From positions 1-64,000 of the forward strand of contig CAZVLE010000153.1 of assembly GCA_964627855.1 (NCBI GenBank): DNA of 64,000 nt. The letters are read 5' to 3'. Each line of letters opens with the position of its first letter. The stretch's first letter is position 1. The stretch comes from CAZVLE01 sp964627855 (lineage in GTDB: Bacteria; Bacillota; Dethiobacteria; DTU022). The notes below the pieces were generated by a model. It saw nothing but the letters and a program-made list of their open reading frames with translations, searched no databases and had not been told where the DNA came from. Below, one piece after another: positions 42,460-50,406 of this stretch. A program made the translations under genes and the position numbers.

Positions 42460-43644
42460 TTGCATAAGGTAGTCCTCGGTATAACCGGCGGTATTGCCGC
42501 CTACAAGTCAGCTGAACTGGCCCGGCTTTTTGTTCGTAGCGGGGTGGAAGTGCAGGTGATCATGACTGCGTCGGCAACAGAGTTTATTTCTTCCCTGACG
42601 ATGCAAACTCTTACAGAAAGACCGGCCTTTGTCGAAATGTACTCTCCACGAACCGGAGAAAAAATCCGCCATATCAACCTTCTTGATGGGGCGGATCTTT
42701 TTGTGATAGCACCGGCATCAGCGAATACTATTGCCAAAATGGCTTCCGGTCTTGCCGATAACCTTCTCACTACCACTTACCTTGCCGCAGACTGTCCCGT
42801 TGTTGTTGTCCCATCCATGAATGTCAATATGTTTAAGCACCCTACTCTTAAAGAAAATATTTCCAGGCTGCGCTCGCATGGCTGTCTGATCATGGATCCG
42901 GCCAGCGGGGAATTGGCCTGTGGCGTATATGGAAGCGGACGGATGCCCGAGCCGGACGATATCTATGCCTTTTGCCGCAAGGCGCTGACAAAAAAAGATT
43001 ACCATGCCATGAAAGCGCTTGTTACCGCCGGACCGACGCGTGAACCCCTTGATCCTGTGCGTTATCTCAGCAATCCGGCAACCGGGAAAATGGGTTATGC
43101 CCTGGCCGGGGCTTTAGAACAACGTGGTGCCGCAGTAACACTGATTAGCGGGCCGACGCATCTGAATCCACCGCCAGGGGTAAAACTGGTTCCGGTCGTT
43201 ACTGCCGGTGAAATGCACGCCGCTGTTTTTGAAAATTACGAAGAAAATAAGTTGATTATTAAAGCGGCCGCCGTTTCAGATTTTCGCCCTCTTCTGACCA
43301 GGGATCATAAAGTGAAGAAAAAGAGCGCCTCATTAAGCCTCGAACTGGCGCTAAATCCCGATATATTGTATGAACTCGGTGAACGCAAGGGTGATCGCGT
43401 CCTGGTCGGTTTTGCCGCTGAAACAGAAGCTGCAGTTGAAAATGCCCGTGATAAATTGCTGCATAAGAATCTCGATCTGATTATCGTCAATAACCTCAAT
43501 GAGCCGGGAGCGGGGTTTGCCGTCCAGACCAACAAGGTAATGATTATCGATCGTCAGGGCCAGGTTCAAGACCTACCCCTGATGGACAAAGAGCAGCTGG
43601 CCCACCGTATTCTCGATCGGGTTGCTGCTTTACTGCCGGCATAG
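42460..43644 (+). CDS. coaBC: Bifunctional phosphopantothenoylcysteine decarboxylase/synthase
   Basis: Two consecutive steps of coenzyme A synthesis. CoaC domain: flavoprotein start VVLGITGGIAAYKSAEL, ITASATEFI-type region (MTASATEFISS), VPSMNVNMF and ACGVYGSGRMPEP. CoaB domain from about residue 182: TAGPTREPLDPVRYLSNPATGKMGYALA, then KAAAVSDFRP and VGFAAETE. TTG 42460 is nine bases after GGAG; GTG 42451 directly abuts that site and is less likely. Confidence 0.95.
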   Translation: MHKVVLGITGGIAAYKSAELARLFVRSGVEVQVIMTASATEFISSLTMQTLTERPAFVEMYSPRTGEKIRHINLLDGADLFVIAPASANTIAKMASGLADNLLTTTYLAADCPVVVVPSMNVNMFKHPTLKENISRLRSHGCLIMDPASGELACGVYGSGRMPEPDDIYAFCRKALTKKDYHAMKALVTAGPTREPLDPVRYLSNPATGKMGYALAGALEQRGAAVTLISGPTHLNPPPGVKLVPVVTAGEMHAAVFENYEENKLIIKAAAVSDFRPLLTRDHKVKKKSASLSLELALNPDILYELGERKGDRVLVGFAAETEAAVENARDKLLHKNLDLIIVNNLNEPGAGFAVQTNKVMIIDRQGQVQDLPLMDKEQLAHRILDRVAALLPA

Positions 43645-43669
43645 CCTGGTTCAAAGATTAAAAATATTT

Positions 43670-43722
43670 GCAACTGCCCAGTCTGGAACAGCCGTACACT
43701 TAAACTACAGCTGAGCAGCTAA
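43670..43722 (-). mobile_element. Minimal foldback MITE (copy E) with perfect 8-bp duplication
   Basis: Only about 53 bp remain. One end reads CAACTGCCCAGTCTG, then GGAACAGCCGTACACTTAAA, then CTACAGCTGAGCAGCTA, so both terminal repeats are kept and the centre is deleted. It is flanked by identical aaatattt at 43662-43669 and 43723-43730 (in fact the same 10-mer AAAAATATTT can be read on both sides). It lies between convergent coaBC and the SpoIIM-like gene. Confidence 0.75.
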
Positions 43723-43729
43723 AAATATT

Positions 43730-44350
43730 TCAAAAAACCAACTCAAGCAGGAGCGGGGTTATCATAATCTCGATAAAAGCTGCCAGCAACAGGAGCAATA
43801 CTACCAGGGGCAGCACTGAAATTGCTTCTTTCCAGATAAAGCGAAAACTTTCCAGGCGGGTTTTCCCCGAAAGGGGAGAGGCGATACAGTGATAACCGAA
43901 TTTCAGGCCGATAGCTGCACAGAGGAAAAAAGCGAAGAGTTCAAAAATACCATGCGGTAAAATACCAAAAACAACAATCTGCAGCAAGAGCAGTGGATCA
44001 TTACCGGCGCTAAGGGCCAGTAACATACCAACTAGAGCACCGTTCAGCCCCAGGGTGATCAGGGGAGATATACCGGCGACGACCCCGAAAATAAGCATTT
44101 GAGCCATCGAGATATAATTATTCATAAAAACCAGCAGGGCGCTGATGACAGGGTTGTTCTCGAAAATAAAGGTGACCATTTCCTGGAGTTGAACCAGATG
44201 ACTGTCCAGCATTTCTTCAACTTCGGGGTCGGAGGGCATACTGCTGAAGAAAAAAACAAGAGCAAAAAACATGAAGATTCCTACTGCCATGATCAGCCAG
44301 TTGCGGTTGTCCCTGATAACCTGCTCCATCGGAATAAATAGTTTAAACAA
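43730..44350 (-). CDS. SpoIIM-family (stage II sporulation protein M-like) membrane protein
   Basis: A 206-residue protein with about four to five membrane helices. The first is LIMAVGIFMFFALVFFF; then FMNNYISMAQMLIFGVVAGISPLITLGLNGALVGML, VVFGILPHGIFELFAFFLCAAIG, and a hydrophobic C-terminus (VLPLVVLLLLLAAFIEIMITPLL). The LPHGIFE motif is characteristic of the SpoIIM/DUF95 family, which also exists in non-sporulating bacteria. TTG at 44350 has AAGGAG six bases upstream on the minus strand; the longer open frame to 44497 overlaps the priA start and is rejected. No other sporulation gene is visible in the window. Confidence 0.8.
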   Translation of the reverse strand: MFKLFIPMEQVIRDNRNWLIMAVGIFMFFALVFFFSSMPSDPEVEEMLDSHLVQLQEMVTFIFENNPVISALLVFMNNYISMAQMLIFGVVAGISPLITLGLNGALVGMLLALSAGNDPLLLLQIVVFGILPHGIFELFAFFLCAAIGLKFGYHCIASPLSGKTRLESFRFIWKEAISVLPLVVLLLLLAAFIEIMITPLLLELVF

Positions 44351-44434
44351 ATAAGTCTCCTTGACACAATGACATAGATAATAATAGGAACTTGCTTGGA
44401 ATATCATATCAAAAGAAGCAGATGAGGTAAATAG

Positions 44435-46633
44435 ATGCATGCCTATGCCGAAGTGATTATCGATCTGATCAGCAATGCTGTTGATCGCCCCTTTCATTAC
44501 AGCATACCTCCTGCTATGCGCGGGAAACTGCTGCCCGGTATGCGCGTGATGATTCCTTTTGCCAACCGGGTTTCCCAGGGTTACGTTTTACGTCTTTTGC
44601 ATAAAACTACCATTGACTCTCTACGCGACATCAAATCGATCGAAGATCCCGAACCCCTCCTGACCGGTGAGCAATTAACCCTGGCCCGGTGGATGTCGCT
44701 GCGTTATTATTGTCGGCTCATAGATGTTGTGCATGCCATGATTCCGGCAGCCTTTCGCGAGGGAAAGCACCCCGGAATGGTTGAAGTGTTCGAAGCATTG
44801 CCGGCTGCCACAGAGGTAGATCTGAAGCGGGCGCCGGTCCAGCGGGAAGTTTTAGAGCGTATCATTGAAAAGGGTCCTCTGCTGAAAAGTGAACTGGCCC
44901 GTCAGGGAATTAAGGGTACCACACTGCGCAGCCTTGAAGAAAAGGGTCTGGTTATACGTAAAACAATCCGCTCCACAAGTTCAAAGTCTCAGACCCTGCC
45001 CTTGCCCAGTCCGCACCAACTACATGATGATCAGGCTGGTTGCCTGGCAGAGATCAGCACGGCACTTGAAAAACAAAAGATGCAGGAATTCTTGCTGCAC
45101 GGTATTACGGCCAGCGGTAAAACCGAGGTTTATATTCGCAGCGTAGCCTGCTGCCTTGAGAGTGGTCGTTCGGCATTGGTTATGGTACCCGAGATAGCCC
45201 TTACTCCCCAGATGATTGAACATTTTGAGAGGCCCTTTCCGGGGCTGGTTGCCGTACTACACAGCAGGCTTTCCAGCTCTGAAAAAAACAGGCAGTGGCA
45301 GATGATCCTCGACGGCACAGCGAAAATAGTGCTGGGAGCTCGCTCGGCAGTCTTTGCCCCCCTGCAAAACATCGGCTTAATCATCATTGATGAAGAGCAT
45401 GAAACCACTTACAAGCAGGAAGAGACACCACGTTACCATACTCGCGACGTGGCCAGGTGGCGCGCTCGTTACAACCGCGCTGTACTTGTGCTGGGCAGTG
45501 CAACACCTTCATTAGAAAGTTATTACAGGGCTCTTGAAGGTAAACAGCGGCTCTTAACTATGACTGAACGGGTTACTCCGATTCAATTGCCGCCGGTTAC
45601 CGTTATCGATATGCGTAAAGAACTGAAGGAAAACCATCGTCATATTTTTAGCCGCTTGTTGATTGATGAGCTAAAAACTGTTTTAGAGCGAGATGAACAG
45701 GCCCTGCTTTTCATAAACAGGCGCGGTTTTGCCGGTTTTGTCCTTTGCCGGGAATGTGGATACGTGGTCCGTTGTCGTTCCTGTGATGTTTCAATGACTC
45801 TGCACCTGGATCGTAAAATAATGTGCTGTCACTATTGCGGTTATCAGGAAACCGTACCAACTGTCTGTCCCGGCTGCGGGGGAATTAAAATACGCTATTT
45901 TAGTGCTGGTACGCAGCGAGTCGAAGAAGAAGTTAAAAAAATGTTTCCTCAGGCAGCGGTAATACGCATGGACAGCGACACCACTGCCAGCCGCCGGGCC
46001 CATGATCATTTTTACCGTCAGTTTAAAGATCGTAAAGCCAGCATTTTGATCGGGACCCAGATGGTTGCCAAGGGTTTCGACTTTCCGGATCTGACCCTGG
46101 TTGGTGTGATCGCTGCGGATACAACCCTGAACCTGCCTGATTTCAGGGCTCCTGAACGTACTTTTCAGCTGCTGACCCAGGTTGCCGGACGTACAGCACG
46201 CGGTCCGGGTGGAGGCAGGGTGATTGTGCAGACCTATCATCCCGACCATTACAGTATCACCGCTGCAGCCGGTCATGATTACCAGTCTTTTATCGAGCAA
46301 GAACTTGCCAACCGGCGCCAGTTGGCCTATCCGCCTTTTTCCGATTTGGTGCGTTTTCTTTTCAGCGGTGAAGATGAAAAGGTGGTTCATCAGGCTGCCA
46401 GCTGGTTTTCTGACCTGCTGAAAGCGATAGATTCCGGTGTAGAAATTTTGGGGCCGGCCCCGGCATCACTTTACCGGATCAATCAGCAATTCAGGGTACA
46501 AACCCTGGTAAAAGGAGAAAGGTTAAGCGCAATTGCCCCCGCTGTTAAAAAAATGGTCCGCGCATACCATGAGCACAAGCCTCCATGGAACGTCCGTCTC
46601 GCTGTAGATTTTAATCCGCTGGTAGTGTTATAA
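44435..46633 (+). CDS. priA: Primosomal helicase PriA
   Basis: Superfamily 2 3'-to-5' helicase that restarts stalled forks. N-terminal DNA-binding domain (VDRPFHYSIPPAMRGKLLPGMRVMIPF), Walker A GITASGKTEVYI near residue 223, DEEH box IIDEEHETTYKQEETPRYH near 318, and a cysteine-rich zinc region near 440-490 (CRECGYVVRCRSCD, CCHYCG, CPGCGG) inserted in the helicase core. 732 residues. Divergent from the SpoIIM-like gene and first of priA-def-fmt-rsmB. Confidence 0.96.
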   Translation: MHAYAEVIIDLISNAVDRPFHYSIPPAMRGKLLPGMRVMIPFANRVSQGYVLRLLHKTTIDSLRDIKSIEDPEPLLTGEQLTLARWMSLRYYCRLIDVVHAMIPAAFREGKHPGMVEVFEALPAATEVDLKRAPVQREVLERIIEKGPLLKSELARQGIKGTTLRSLEEKGLVIRKTIRSTSSKSQTLPLPSPHQLHDDQAGCLAEISTALEKQKMQEFLLHGITASGKTEVYIRSVACCLESGRSALVMVPEIALTPQMIEHFERPFPGLVAVLHSRLSSSEKNRQWQMILDGTAKIVLGARSAVFAPLQNIGLIIIDEEHETTYKQEETPRYHTRDVARWRARYNRAVLVLGSATPSLESYYRALEGKQRLLTMTERVTPIQLPPVTVIDMRKELKENHRHIFSRLLIDELKTVLERDEQALLFINRRGFAGFVLCRECGYVVRCRSCDVSMTLHLDRKIMCCHYCGYQETVPTVCPGCGGIKIRYFSAGTQRVEEEVKKMFPQAAVIRMDSDTTASRRAHDHFYRQFKDRKASILIGTQMVAKGFDFPDLTLVGVIAADTTLNLPDFRAPERTFQLLTQVAGRTARGPGGGRVIVQTYHPDHYSITAAAGHDYQSFIEQELANRRQLAYPPFSDLVRFLFSGEDEKVVHQAASWFSDLLKAIDSGVEILGPAPASLYRINQQFRVQTLVKGERLSAIAPAVKKMVRAYHEHKPPWNVRLAVDFNPLVVL

Positions 46634-46656
46634 TCAGCTTTGAGGTGGTACTGACT

Positions 46657-47133
46657 ATGGCACTTAGAAAAATTCTCAGTGATAATCATTCTCTCTTACG
46701 TACACCTGCGCAGGAGGTTAAGAATATCAATAGTGGAGTCCTGCGTCTGCTCGATGATATGATTCAGACTATGCGGGATGCCGAGGGCGTTGGTCTCGCT
46801 GCTAACCAGGTTGGAGTCTCAAAGCGTATTCTCATCGCTGCCGATGGAGAAGAAGTTTTGTATGAATTGATCAACCCACGCTGTGAACTGGCCGAAGGCG
46901 AAGCTCCCGGTATTGAAGGTTGTCTCAGTGTTCCCGGTTGTTATGGTGAAGTGGCCAGGGCTGAAAGGATAATAGTGAGTGCATTGAATCGTCACGGCAG
47001 CGAGATTCAAATCGAAGCTGAAGGCCTGTTAGCCCGTATATTGCAGCACGAGATGGACCACCTCGATGGTATTCTTTTCACTGATAAAGCTTTGCGCCTG
47101 CTCGATCCTGACGAACTTAAAGGTGAGGAATAG
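46657..47133 (+). CDS. def: Peptide deformylase
   Basis: Metal-dependent removal of the N-terminal formyl group. The three motifs are GVGLAANQVG near residue 44, EGCLSVPG near 88 and QHEMDHLDG near 130 with the metal ligands Cys and two His. ATG 46657 has GAGGTGG ten bases upstream. Adjacent to fmt, the enzyme that adds the formyl group to initiator Met-tRNA. Confidence 0.95.
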   Translation: MALRKILSDNHSLLRTPAQEVKNINSGVLRLLDDMIQTMRDAEGVGLAANQVGVSKRILIAADGEEVLYELINPRCELAEGEAPGIEGCLSVPGCYGEVARAERIIVSALNRHGSEIQIEAEGLLARILQHEMDHLDGILFTDKALRLLDPDELKGEE

Positions 47134-47135
47134 AT

Positions 47136-48098
47136 TTGAAATCTCTGAAACTGGTTTTTATGGGCACTCCGGAATTTGCCCTTCCTTCGCTGGATCTTCT
47201 TCATCTCTCAGCACACAGTATCGAAGCCCTTGTAGCTCCCCCTGACAAACCTTTTGGAAGAGGGCGCAAAATACGCTTTGCTCCAACCAAACAATGGGCT
47301 CAAAGGCAGAGCATCAAACTGATTCAGCCGGACGACTTAAACGAAGTGAAATTTATCAAGGCAATCAGAGCGCTTCAGCCCGATCTAATCATTACTGTTG
47401 CCTTTGGGCGCATTCTCAGTTCAGAGCTGCTGAGGTTACCCTTCCTTGGTTGTATCAATCTTCATGCTTCCTATCTGCCAGCCTACCGTGGTGCAGCCCC
47501 GATACACAGGGCTATCATTGAGGGAGCGACACACAGCGGAGCTTCAATTATCTTTATGACTGACGAACTTGATGCCGGAGACATCATTATCCAGGAAAAA
47601 GAACCCATTTCAAGCTATGATACAGCCGGCATGCTGCATGACCGGCTGGCCCTCCGTGGCGCTTCACTTTTGCTCAAGGCCATTAATGCCCTCGCCGGGG
47701 GCAGTGTTGATGCCATACCCCAGGATCATGCTGCAGCAACCTATGCACCGCCACTTGCTCCTGAAGATGAACGGATCAACTGGAAAATGAGCGCCCAACA
47801 AATCTATAATCAAATTCGTGGCCTCAATCCCTGGCCGGGGGCTTATACGACCTATGAAGATAAGCGGATCAAAGTCTGGAAAGCTGCTGCTCCTTCTGTG
47901 TCTGCCGAACACCCTGGCGGGCAGGTGCCGGGTACTATTCTTGCCGTCGGAGAAAATTCTCTGACCGTGGCTGCAGGAGAAGGATCCCTGACTCTTCTTG
48001 ACCTTCAGCCGGCCGGCAAAAAGCTCATGGATGCCGGATCATTTTGTTGCGGTTATCGCATCGAACCTGGCAGCCTTTTGAACAGTAACCGGACATGA
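47136..48098 (+). CDS. fmt: Methionyl-tRNA formyltransferase
   Basis: Formylates initiator tRNA. N-terminal KLVFMGTPEFALPSLDLL; the folate/catalytic block NLHASYLPAYRGAAPIHRAI near residue 107 with the Asn-His-Asp set; C-terminal OB-like domain (GLNPWPGAYTTY). TTG start two bases after def. Overlaps rsmB by four bases. Confidence 0.95.
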   Translation: MKSLKLVFMGTPEFALPSLDLLHLSAHSIEALVAPPDKPFGRGRKIRFAPTKQWAQRQSIKLIQPDDLNEVKFIKAIRALQPDLIITVAFGRILSSELLRLPFLGCINLHASYLPAYRGAAPIHRAIIEGATHSGASIIFMTDELDAGDIIIQEKEPISSYDTAGMLHDRLALRGASLLLKAINALAGGSVDAIPQDHAAATYAPPLAPEDERINWKMSAQQIYNQIRGLNPWPGAYTTYEDKRIKVWKAAAPSVSAEHPGGQVPGTILAVGENSLTVAAGEGSLTLLDLQPAGKKLMDAGSFCCGYRIEPGSLLNSNRT

Positions 48099-49459
48099 TG
48101 AAAGGAAAAGACAAGCACCGTATGTCAGCAAGGGAAGCGGCCTTACGGGGGCTGGTCAGGGTTGAAGAGGATCAGGCTTACCTTAACTTGGCCTTGCCTC
48201 CCTATCTCAGTAAACTTGGCAGCGATGACAGGGCCCTGGCGATACAGCTGGCTACCGGTACCATCCAACGCCTTAATAGTCTCGATTGGGCTATCGGCCT
48301 TTACTCCCGGCGATCCCTGAAATCTTTCACACCCTGGTTGCGTAACCTGCTCCGTCTTAGCGCTTACCAGATCATCTACCTTGATCGGATCCCTGATTAC
48401 GCTGTTGTTGATGAAGCAGTACGCCTGGCGTACCGTTTCGGCCACCGTGGGGTGGCCTCCCTGGCTAATGCCCTGCTCAGGCGCCTGGCCCTTCAGGCTT
48501 CTAACTTACCCTGGCCTGAAGGCCATAAAAACCGGGTTGAGCAGCTGTCCCTGCGGGAAAGTCATCCCACCTGGCTTGTGAAGCGCTACATAAATAGTTT
48601 CGGCTTTGCAGAAGCGAAACTGCTTTGCCGGGCCAATAACCTTAAACCGCGGCTCTCCATCCGCCCGAACCTGCTGCGTATCACCCCGGATCGGTTAATG
48701 GAAATACTTAGCAATGATAATATTGCATCAATGCCTTCTGAAAATGTTCCGAACATGCTTACCGTTGAACCCGCTGCATACCCGGTTGCCACCGAAGCTT
48801 TTAGGGATGGGCTTTTTACAATTCAAGGTGAAAGCTCAGCCCTGGTTGCACCCCTCCTGTTACCCCACTCCGGTGAGACAATTGTCGATCTTTGTAGCGC
48901 CCCGGGGGGCAAAACTACCCACCTGGCCGAATTGATCAACGATAGAGGGTTGATCTATGCCGTTGATTTACACCCCAACCGTCTGCGACTGGTCGAACAA
49001 GCGGCTCGCAGGCTCGGCCTTACTATTATCCGACCGATAGTCGCAGATGGTCGGACCCTTAATCGAAAGCAGATTCGACAACCCCGGGCAGTTCTTGTCG
49101 ATGCGCCCTGCTCCGGGTTGGGAGTGATCAGGCGCCTTCCTGAGCTCAAGTGGCGCCGAAAAGAGGCGGATCTTCCTGCTTTGCAGTCATTACAGGTTGC
49201 TCTGCTCAGGTCGGCGGCAACCCTTTTACCTGTCGGGGGCAGGCTTCTTTACTCGGTATGTACTAATATGATGGAAGAAACTAATGAAGTTGTTCAACTA
49301 TTCACCCGAGAAAACTCTAATTTTGCTGCCGAGGCATTATGCTCTCGCTTGCCCGAAAGACTGCAGGATAAACAGCTAGACCCCTTCGCAGTCTCTTTCT
49401 ATCCCCATCGGCATGCGCTTGATGGCTTTTATATCGCCTCGTGGCTGAAAAAACGGTAA
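48095..49459 (+). CDS. rsmB: 16S rRNA (cytosine-967-C5) methyltransferase RsmB
   Basis: N-terminal NusB-like RNA-binding domain (SAREAALRGLVRVEEDQAYLN, LLRLSAYQIIYLDRIPDYAVVDEAV) and a C-terminal SAM domain with VDLCSAPGGKTTHLAELI near residue 267, VDAPCSGLGVIRRLPELKW near 333 holding the PC cysteine, and YSVCTNMMEETNEVV with the second cysteine. 454 residues. The start could be ATG 48095 or the adjacent ATG 48098. The rlmN gene often found downstream is absent; a MITE follows. Confidence 0.95.
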   Translation: MMKGKDKHRMSAREAALRGLVRVEEDQAYLNLALPPYLSKLGSDDRALAIQLATGTIQRLNSLDWAIGLYSRRSLKSFTPWLRNLLRLSAYQIIYLDRIPDYAVVDEAVRLAYRFGHRGVASLANALLRRLALQASNLPWPEGHKNRVEQLSLRESHPTWLVKRYINSFGFAEAKLLCRANNLKPRLSIRPNLLRITPDRLMEILSNDNIASMPSENVPNMLTVEPAAYPVATEAFRDGLFTIQGESSALVAPLLLPHSGETIVDLCSAPGGKTTHLAELINDRGLIYAVDLHPNRLRLVEQAARRLGLTIIRPIVADGRTLNRKQIRQPRAVLVDAPCSGLGVIRRLPELKWRRKEADLPALQSLQVALLRSAATLLPVGGRLLYSVCTNMMEETNEVVQLFTRENSNFAAEALCSRLPERLQDKQLDPFAVSFYPHRHALDGFYIASWLKKR

Positions 49460-49505
49460 ATCTTGCCCTGCTGGTAAGGCTTTGTTATACTAAAATAGAA
49501 AAAAT

Positions 49506-49616
49506 GTAACTGATCAGCTATAGTTTAAGTGTAAAGTTGCTCCTACGAATTTATGGGCAGTGCGGATACCTTGGAAGGGGAAATCATTATTGTAATATTT
49601 CAGGCTGAGCAGTTAT
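49506..49616 (+). mobile_element. Foldback MITE, copy C (left arm deleted)
   Basis: A 111-bp derivative between rsmB and prpC. Ends are GTAACTGATCAG and CTGAGCAGTTAT; flanking repeats are gaaaaaat (49498-49505) and gaaaaaaa (49617-49624). The sequence jumps from TTTAAGTGTA to AGTTGCTCCTACG, so the left TTCCAAGGT/CTGCCCATA arm is gone while the right arm (TATGGGCAG, ACCTTGGAA) is kept. It can no longer form the long hairpin. Confidence 0.75.
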
Positions 49617-49653
49617 GAAAAAAAGGACTTTTTTACAACGGAGGGTCATTTAA

Positions 49654-50406
49654 TTGCACATAGCAGGCTTGACCAACATTGGCCGGGAACGTACCCGCAA
49701 TGAAGATAATTTATTGATAAAAAAAGATCGCAACATGGCTTTGCTCGCTGTTGCTGATGGTATGGGTGGTCATCTTGCCGGAAATGTTGCCAGCAGCCTG
49801 GCTGTTTCAACCGCACAAAAATTTTGGCTTAATCTCGACCATAATAAAGAGCTTTCTCCTGCAGATGCCCGGGCTATGATCAATGAGCTTTTGCTCCAGG
49901 CTAACCATGTTATATACGAGCAGGCTAACCATAATTCTGACAAACGGGGGATGGGCACTACACTTACTACATGTTTACTCTATCATGACAAACTAACTAT
50001 CGGACATATAGGTGACAGCAGGGCATATCTGATAGAAAATCAGACCATCTATTTATTGACAAAAGATCATTCCCTGCTGGAAGAGCTGATCGAATCGGGA
50101 GAAGTAAGGCCGGAAGATGCTCACGGTCACCCTCAGAAACATGTTCTTACCCGTGCCCTTGGCACAACTCCAGATCCCGAGATCGACATTACAGACATTG
50201 AGCTTTTAAACAACTCCATGTTATTGCTATGCACTGACGGATTGACTAATATGATCTCAGATGATGAAATTCTCTCTCATGCTCTTAGTGAGCCTGACCC
50301 GCATGCTCTTTCTGAACTGCTGGTCAATCTGGCCAACTCGAGAGGCGGTTATGATAATATCACCGTGGTTATAGCAACCGGTATTGGGGGTCAGGAAAGA
50401 GAATGA
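49654..50406 (+). CDS. prpC: PP2C-type Ser/Thr protein phosphatase
   Basis: Removes phosphate from targets of the kinase encoded next. PP2C motifs with metal-binding aspartates: GRERTRNEDNLL near residue 12, LAVADGMGGHLAGNVAS near 31, GTTLTTCLL, HIGDSRAYL, LLLCTDGLTNMI near 188 and GGYDNITVV at the end. TTG start with GGAGGG upstream. Overlaps prkC by four bases, the usual phosphatase-kinase pair. Confidence 0.95.
   Translation: MHIAGLTNIGRERTRNEDNLLIKKDRNMALLAVADGMGGHLAGNVASSLAVSTAQKFWLNLDHNKELSPADARAMINELLLQANHVIYEQANHNSDKRGMGTTLTTCLLYHDKLTIGHIGDSRAYLIENQTIYLLTKDHSLLEELIESGEVRPEDAHGHPQKHVLTRALGTTPDPEIDITDIELLNNSMLLLCTDGLTNMISDDEILSHALSEPDPHALSELLVNLANSRGGYDNITVVIATGIGGQERE

Noticed and set aside
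43730..44350. SpoIIM-like gene as evidence for sporulation
   Set aside because: The family also occurs in non-sporulating bacteria, and sigE, sigG, spoIIGA and a PASTA-bearing spoVD are not seen in the window.
44361..44389. TTGACA at 44361 as a priA promoter
   Set aside because: The -35 box is perfect, but no good -10 hexamer lies 16-18 bases downstream; the best (TAATAG) is only 15 away.
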